From JAYREN01 sp041908845 (GTDB taxonomy: Bacteria > Acidobacteriota > Holophagae > Holophagales > Holophagaceae), in the NCBI GenBank assembly GCA_041908845.1, contig JAYREN010000010.1, forward strand, positions 1 to 35,595: a stretch of DNA of 35,595 bases, in the 5' to 3' direction. The notes under the pieces were generated by a model that was given only the letters and a program-made list of their open reading frames with translations, was not told the DNA's origin and searched no databases. The position numbers were made by a program, and so were the translations under genes. Of the stretch, positions 30,900 to 35,595 are shown one piece after another. Position 1 is the stretch's first letter, and each line of letters opens with the position of its first letter.

Positions 30900-30934
30900 G
30901 ACCATGCCGGGGCGAAGGCTCCGGCATGGTCTTT
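30900..30934 (+). terminator. Attenuator-like hairpin between pstS and pstC
   Basis: GACCATGCCGG (30900-30910) and CCGGCATGGTC (30921-30931) form a perfect 11-bp stem with a 10-nt loop, followed by TTT. It lies between the pstS stop and the pstC start. A leaky terminator, or a 3' stabiliser of the pstS message, would give more binding protein than permease, as is common for such operons. Confidence 0.65.
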
Positions 30935-30956
30935 CCAGAGAAGGTGATCTTCGACC

Positions 30957-33125
30957 ATGAATGACTCGGGCCGAAACCTCCGTCGCGCCAAGCGAATTGA
31001 CCGCCTCATGAAGGGTGTCATCTCCTTCGGGGGATTGATGATCATTTTCGCGGTGGTGGGCATCCTGGTGTTCATTGGCAAGGAGGCCTTCCCGCTCTTC
31101 CGGGCCCCCCGGACCGCGGCCTTGGCGCCCCTGGCCTTGTCGGCGCCCCATGGGATGATCCAGGACGAATCCCGAAAGGCGCTCATCACCCTGGGGGCGC
31201 AGGGCGTCGAAGCCTACACACTGCCGGGCCCCGTGCGCCGCGAAGTCCAGGGCACCGAGCCCCCCACGCCGTGGCAAACGGCTCTGAAGCCGTCCTCCAA
31301 GGGAGACTTCGTGGTCGTGGCTGCGGACGGACTTCTCTACCGCGGGCGAGGCGAGTGGGAGAAACCCGCCGGGGAAAACGACCCGCAATTCTGGACCCCA
31401 GGGGTCCAGTGGAGTGCGGGCCATGCGGTTCAAGGTGGGCTGCAGGCGCTGCTCCATTCCCGGCAGCTTGCGGGTGGTGGGCTGGGAGGTGGGGAGAGCC
31501 TGCGGGTGACAGGGCTCGCCAATGGCCAACTGGTGTGGGGAGAAGTCGCCCTGGAGGGTGACGCTCCCCTCGAGCCCCGTATGATCGAACTGCCCGCCGG
31601 AGCCACGGCCCAGGCTGCCCTCTGGAGTGCCGATGGGCAGCAGCTCATCGTGGGAACCCGGGAGGGGAAACTGCTGGTCCTCGAGGTGCGGAGCGGCGAC
31701 ACGCGCCTGCTGCGCGAGGCCACGTTCGGCGAGAGCATCACGGCCCTGGATTTTGTCCTTGGCGAAAACAGCATCCTGGTGGGTGGTGGACGAGGCTCCA
31801 TGGCGGCCTATCAGCAAGTGCGTGTGAACGAGGTGATGAGCCTCCAGGCCTTCCACCATTTTCCGCCCCACCCCGGGCCGGTGCGGGGCTTCGTGGCCTC
31901 CCTCCGAGACAAGCGGTTTCTCAGTTGGAGCGATTCCACCCTCGCCGTGGATCATCTGACCACGGAAAAGCGCCTGCTCCAGGCCACGGCCCCAAACCTG
32001 GCCGCGGCCTCCCTGTCGCCCCGGGGCGAGAGCATCCTGGCCTCCACGGGCACGGGCCAAGTGCTCGCGTGGTCGCTGGATGCCCCCCACACCGAAGTGA
32101 GTTGGTCCCTGCTCTGGGGCAAGACCCACTACGAGGGCTACTCCAAACCCGAATATGTCTGGCAGTCCACCGGTGGCACCGACGACTTCGAATCCAAGTT
32201 CAGCCTCGTTCCCCTGCTTTTCGGCACCCTGAAGGGCACTCTCTACGCGCTGCTCTTCGCCATGCCCCTGGCCATCTTCGGGGCTCTCTACACCAGCCAG
32301 TTCGCGAGCCCCGGGTTGCGCAACCTGATCAAGCCCGTGGTCGAAATCATGGCGGCGCTGCCTTCCGTGGTCCTGGGATTCCTGGCGGGGCTGGTGTTGG
32401 CGCCCCTGTTCGAGCGGACCCTGGTGCAGTTCTTCCTCGTGCCCGGCGTGGCGCTCACCCTGGCATTCATCCTGGTGCCAATCTGGGGCAGGCTTCCCCG
32501 GGCCTTCCGGAAGACCTTCGGGGAAGGGCGGGAGGCCCTGTGGGTCATCCCTCTCCTGATCGTGGCTTTCGGCCTTTCTTTCTACCTCGCTCCTCACTTC
32601 GAGCGTCTCGTGCTGGGTGGTGACTACCGCCAGTGGCTGCAGGGCCACGGTCAGATCTACGAGCAGCGGAACAGCATCGTGGTGGGCTTCGCCATGGGTT
32701 TCGCGGTCATCCCCATCATCTTCACCATCAGCGAAGATGCCTTGTCCGCGGTGCCCAAGTCCCTCAGCTCCGCCAGTCTCGCCTGTGGCGCTTCCCCCTG
32801 GCAGACGGCGTGGCGAGTGGTGCTGCCCACGGCGAGCCCGGGCATCTTCTCCGCCACCATGGTGGGTTTCGGGCGGGCCATTGGCGAAACCATGATCGTG
32901 CTCATGGCCACGGGCAACACGCCCATCATGGACTGGAGCCCCTTCAACGGAATGCGCACCCTGGCGGCGAATATCGCGGTGGAGATTCCCGAGGCGCCGC
33001 ACCACGGAACCCTCTACCGGGTGCTCTTCTTGGCGGCGCTGCTGCTCTTCCTGCTCACGTTCATCCTGAATTCTCTGGCTGAACTCATCCGCATCCGCTT
33101 GCGCAAACGCTACGAGTCCCTCTGA
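30957..33125 (+). CDS. pstC: Phosphate ABC transporter permease PstC, long form
   Basis: This 722-residue permease is about twice the length of E. coli PstC. The first TM helix (~20-42) is followed by a ~370-residue extracytoplasmic region (~45-410) with repeated β-strand blocks (GMIQDESRKALITLG, LWSADGQQLIVGTREGKLLVLEV, SIIL-like GENSILVGGGRGSMAAYQQ, LSPRGESILASTGTGQVLAWSL) that suggest a β-propeller. The normal permease domain (~414-722) starts SLVPLLFGTLKGTLYALLFA, and its EAA loop is ASLACGASPWQTAWRVVLP. Stop and pstA start overlap (TGATGG). Long forms of this kind are known in some Gram-negatives; the role of the propeller is not. Confidence 0.93.
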   Translation: MNDSGRNLRRAKRIDRLMKGVISFGGLMIIFAVVGILVFIGKEAFPLFRAPRTAALAPLALSAPHGMIQDESRKALITLGAQGVEAYTLPGPVRREVQGTEPPTPWQTALKPSSKGDFVVVAADGLLYRGRGEWEKPAGENDPQFWTPGVQWSAGHAVQGGLQALLHSRQLAGGGLGGGESLRVTGLANGQLVWGEVALEGDAPLEPRMIELPAGATAQAALWSADGQQLIVGTREGKLLVLEVRSGDTRLLREATFGESITALDFVLGENSILVGGGRGSMAAYQQVRVNEVMSLQAFHHFPPHPGPVRGFVASLRDKRFLSWSDSTLAVDHLTTEKRLLQATAPNLAAASLSPRGESILASTGTGQVLAWSLDAPHTEVSWSLLWGKTHYEGYSKPEYVWQSTGGTDDFESKFSLVPLLFGTLKGTLYALLFAMPLAIFGALYTSQFASPGLRNLIKPVVEIMAALPSVVLGFLAGLVLAPLFERTLVQFFLVPGVALTLAFILVPIWGRLPRAFRKTFGEGREALWVIPLLIVAFGLSFYLAPHFERLVLGGDYRQWLQGHGQIYEQRNSIVVGFAMGFAVIPIIFTISEDALSAVPKSLSSASLACGASPWQTAWRVVLPTASPGIFSATMVGFGRAIGETMIVLMATGNTPIMDWSPFNGMRTLAANIAVEIPEAPHHGTLYRVLFLAALLLFLLTFILNSLAELIRIRLRKRYESL

Positions 33126-34723
33126 TGGCCAGATTCCGCGAATCAATGCGTAGAGGCAATATCTTCGTCTGGCTGTCCGGCGGGTTGTTGGCCATGTCGG
33201 TGCTCATGATCGTCAGCCTGGTGGTCTTCATCGGCGCCAAGGGGCTGGGCTACTTCTGGCCCCAGGCCATCGTGCAGTTCGATACCGCCGAAGGTCCCGT
33301 GATGGGGGAGATCAGCGGCCGTGAACCCGCCCACGAGCACGAGCCCGAGCGGGTTCAGCTGCGAGTGGCCAACCGGGATCTGTACGGTCAGGATTTCCGC
33401 TGGTTCCGGGCGGATGAGGTCAAAAACCCGAAGCGCATCCACGATGCGGTGCTGGTGGAGCGCCTGGAATACGGCGCCTTCATCGGCCGGATCCGAGCGG
33501 TCCAGGAGGATGGCAGGGTATTAGCCGAGGGGCCCGGGGCCTTGGGGGGCGTGGAACAACGCCTTCCGAATGCCCGCTCACTTCGTCGCCGAATCCATAG
33601 CATCGAGAAGGGGGAAGTGGGCGACTTGAACGCCTCCCTGGAAGACATCCGCCTGGAGCGGCGAAGGCTGAACTCCGCCACGGATGAGGCCAAGATCAAG
33701 GCGCTCGAGGCCAAGGAACAGGATCTCAATGTCCGGTACCAGGAGGTGAGCGGCCGCCTGGATGAGCTACGGAAGGAGTCTCAGCGCATCACTGTGGTGC
33801 TCGAGACCGTGGATGGCCAGCTCAAGGAACAGCCCATCGGAAGCCTGATCCGTCTGCTGCCGGTCAACTCCATGAGCACTCTGGACAAGCTCAAGGTCTA
33901 CCTGTCCCGGCTCTGGGAATTCGTGGCGGAGGATCCCCGCGAGTCCAACACGGAGGGGGGCATCTTCCCGGCCATTTTCGGCACGGTGATGATGGTCCTG
34001 ATGATGTCCCTGGTGGTGGTGCCCTGTGGCGTGGTGGCCGCGCTCTACCTGCGGGAATACGCCCACGACGGTTGGCTCGTGCGGGCGACCCGGGTGGCGG
34101 TGAACAACCTGGCGGGAGTTCCCTCCATCGTGTTCGGAGTCTTCGGGCTGGGCTTCTTCATCTACACCCTGGGCGGCAGCATCGACCAGATCTTCTACTC
34201 GGACCGCCTGCCGACACCGACGTACGGCACCGGCGGCATCATCTGGGCCTCGCTCACCCTGGCCCTCCTGACGGTGCCCGTGGTGATCGTCTCCACGGAG
34301 GAGGCCCTGGCTTCGGTGCCCCGCAACCAGCGAGAGGCCAGCCTCGCCATGGGGGCCACCAAGTGGCAGACCCTCTGGAACATCGTGCTGCCGGGGGCTG
34401 CGCCCGGCATCCTCACGGGACTGATCCTCGCCATGGCCCGGGGTGCAGGCGAGGTAGCGCCCCTCATGCTGACGGGCGTCGTCAAGCTCGCCCCCTCCAT
34501 GCCCCTGGACGGCACCTTCCCCTTCCTGCACCTGGACCGGAAATTCATGCACCTCGGGTTCCACATCTACGACGTGGGATTCCAGAGCCCCAACAGCGAG
34601 GCGGCGAAGCCCATGGTCTTCATGACGGCCCTGCTGCTGCTCGCGGTGGTCGTGGTGCTCAATTTCGCCGCCATCCGCCTGCGGCGTCGCCTGCGCGCCC
34701 GGCTGGGCGGAAGCACCTTCTGA
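33125..34723 (+). CDS. pstA: Phosphate ABC transporter permease PstA, long form
   Basis: This 532-residue permease exceeds the usual ~300. TM1 (~16-40) leads into a ~235-residue extracytoplasmic insertion. Its first part is β-rich (RVQLRVANRDLYGQDFRWF, AVLVERLEYGAFIGRIR), and its second is a Lys/Glu/Arg-rich coiled coil (~155-240: LEDIRLERRRLNS, IKALEAKEQDLNVRYQEV, DELRKESQRITVVLETV). The permease domain (~278-525) starts IFPAIFGTVMMVLMMSLVV, with EAA loop ASLAMGATKWQTLWNIVLPG and AMARGAGEVAPLMLTG. It overlaps pstC and pstB by one base or so, fitting a fixed PstC:PstA ratio. Confidence 0.93.
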   Translation: MARFRESMRRGNIFVWLSGGLLAMSVLMIVSLVVFIGAKGLGYFWPQAIVQFDTAEGPVMGEISGREPAHEHEPERVQLRVANRDLYGQDFRWFRADEVKNPKRIHDAVLVERLEYGAFIGRIRAVQEDGRVLAEGPGALGGVEQRLPNARSLRRRIHSIEKGEVGDLNASLEDIRLERRRLNSATDEAKIKALEAKEQDLNVRYQEVSGRLDELRKESQRITVVLETVDGQLKEQPIGSLIRLLPVNSMSTLDKLKVYLSRLWEFVAEDPRESNTEGGIFPAIFGTVMMVLMMSLVVVPCGVVAALYLREYAHDGWLVRATRVAVNNLAGVPSIVFGVFGLGFFIYTLGGSIDQIFYSDRLPTPTYGTGGIIWASLTLALLTVPVVIVSTEEALASVPRNQREASLAMGATKWQTLWNIVLPGAAPGILTGLILAMARGAGEVAPLMLTGVVKLAPSMPLDGTFPFLHLDRKFMHLGFHIYDVGFQSPNSEAAKPMVFMTALLLLAVVVVLNFAAIRLRRRLRARLGGSTF

Positions 34724-34755
34724 TGTCAGCCTCGGCTTCCCTGGAGTGTTCAATC

Positions 34756-35595
34756 ATGGAAATTGAAGATCCTCGGCCCATTCCCGAACCGGTCGTCCTG
34801 CCTCCCCCGGAGGCCGGGCGAACCTGGGAGCCCTCAGCCGCTCCCGTGGCGGAGCCCGCCCTCATGGTGCGGAAACTGGATCTCTGGTACGGCGCCAAGC
34901 AGGCCCTGTTCGGGATCGATCTGGAGGTGCCGAAGAACACCGTGATGTCGCTCATCGGGCCCTCGGGGTGCGGCAAGAGCACGCTGCTTCGGAGCCTCAA
35001 CCGGATGAACGACCTAATCGACGGCGTGCGCATCGAGGGGCAGGTGCTCCTCGGGGACCAGGATCTGTACGACCCGAAGGTTGATGTCATCGAGCTGCGC
35101 AAGCGCATGGGCATGGTGTTCCAGAAATCCAATCCCTTTCCCAAGTCGATCTACGAAAACGTGGCCTACGGCCTTCGCATCCACGGGGTCAAGGACACTC
35201 GGATCCTTGACGAGACCGTAGAGAAGAGCCTGGTCGGGGCTGGCCTCTGGGACGAGGTGAAGGATCGCCTCAAAGATTCCGCCCTCGGCCTCTCCGGCGG
35301 TCAGCAGCAGCGGCTCTGCATCGCCCGCGCCCTGGCGGTGAAGCCCGAGGTGATCCTCATGGACGAGCCCTGTTCCGCGCTGGATCCCATCGCCACGGGC
35401 CGGGTGGAGGAGTTGATCTTCGAGCTCAAGAAGGACTTCACCATCGTCATCGTCACCCACAACATGCAGCAGGCGGCCCGGGTCAGCGACTACACCGGCT
35501 TCTTCTGGCTCGGGAAACTGGTGGAAGTGGGGCTGACCAAACAGCTCTTCACCAACCCCACCCAGCGCACGACCGAAGACTACATCACCGGGAGA
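34756..35595 (+). CDS. pstB: Phosphate ABC transporter ATP-binding protein PstB (3' end missing)
   Basis: This ABC ATPase powers PstCA. The frame is open to the right edge (280 codons), cut a few residues from the usual end. After a proline-rich leader of ~36 residues come VRKLDLWYGAKQALFGIDL, Walker A GPSGCGKST (~68-76), the PstB-typical LNRMNDLIDGVRIEG, Q-loop MVFQKSNPFPKSIYENV, signature LSGGQQQR, Walker B VILMDEPCSALDP and the H-loop VTHNMQQAARVSDY. ATG 34756 has GGAG 9 nt upstream; ATG 34723, overlapping the pstA stop, is in frame and equally possible. Confidence 0.95.
   Translation, partial: MEIEDPRPIPEPVVLPPPEAGRTWEPSAAPVAEPALMVRKLDLWYGAKQALFGIDLEVPKNTVMSLIGPSGCGKSTLLRSLNRMNDLIDGVRIEGQVLLGDQDLYDPKVDVIELRKRMGMVFQKSNPFPKSIYENVAYGLRIHGVKDTRILDETVEKSLVGAGLWDEVKDRLKDSALGLSGGQQQRLCIARALAVKPEVILMDEPCSALDPIATGRVEELIFELKKDFTIVIVTHNMQQAARVSDYTGFFWLGKLVEVGLTKQLFTNPTQRTTEDYITGR

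Noticed and set aside
30822..33146. 774-residue leftward frame opposite pstC
   Set aside because: Its composition (runs of Gln, Gly, His, Glu, Arg) is typical of antisense reading in GC-rich DNA; PstC on the other strand is certain.

Overview
The window is GC-rich bacterial DNA with tightly packed genes, GTG/TTG starts, 1-17 bp gene overlaps and G-rich ribosome binding sites. The gene content (DUF5916 outer-membrane protein, 4Fe-4S-type PurF, Mqo, long-form PstC/PstA, GldG-like ABC permease) suggests an Acidobacteriota, perhaps a Holophaga/Geothrix-type member. That placement is inference; no rRNA gene or marker tree is available here.

The left part (1 to about 14.24 kb) looks like accessory DNA. 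It opens with the 3' end of a heavy-metal RND efflux pump gene. Directly after it sits a compact integrative element (about 0.58-6.53 kb) that is visibly richer in A+T than its surroundings. Its leftward unit encodes an excisionase-like protein, a tyrosine recombinase and a small RHH-HTH regulator. Its rightward unit encodes an 847-residue protein joining an AbiEi-like (type IV antitoxin/abortive infection) domain to a RecQ-family helicase, followed by a second, paralogous RHH-HTH regulator. This element is the best candidate in the window for an undescribed, possibly anti-phage, system. Beyond it lie a chromate-resistance operon (chrB-chrA-DUF5916, leftward) and a divergent ABC exporter operon (ATPase, permease/GldG-like fusion, secreted DUF1080-like protein).

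An AT-rich gene-free stretch (13.74-14.18 kb) runs into the 3' half of a tRNA-Ser(UGA) gene, broken at the anticodon stem, followed by a 68-bp repeat present twice. This is the classic scar of integration into a tRNA gene and probably marks the right edge of a larger metal-resistance island whose left edge is outside the window.

From 14.5 kb onward the genes look like core genome: asd, an NTF2-like protein, a rhodanese, a TlpA-like lipoprotein, a hybrid histidine kinase, several small exported proteins, a frameshifted HAD phosphatase gene, purF, a WcbI/GSCFA pair, miaA, plsC and mqo. The window ends in a phosphate uptake operon, pstS-pstC-pstA-pstB. It has a possible Pho box upstream, an attenuator-like hairpin after pstS and unusually large periplasmic insertions in both permeases; pstB runs off the end.
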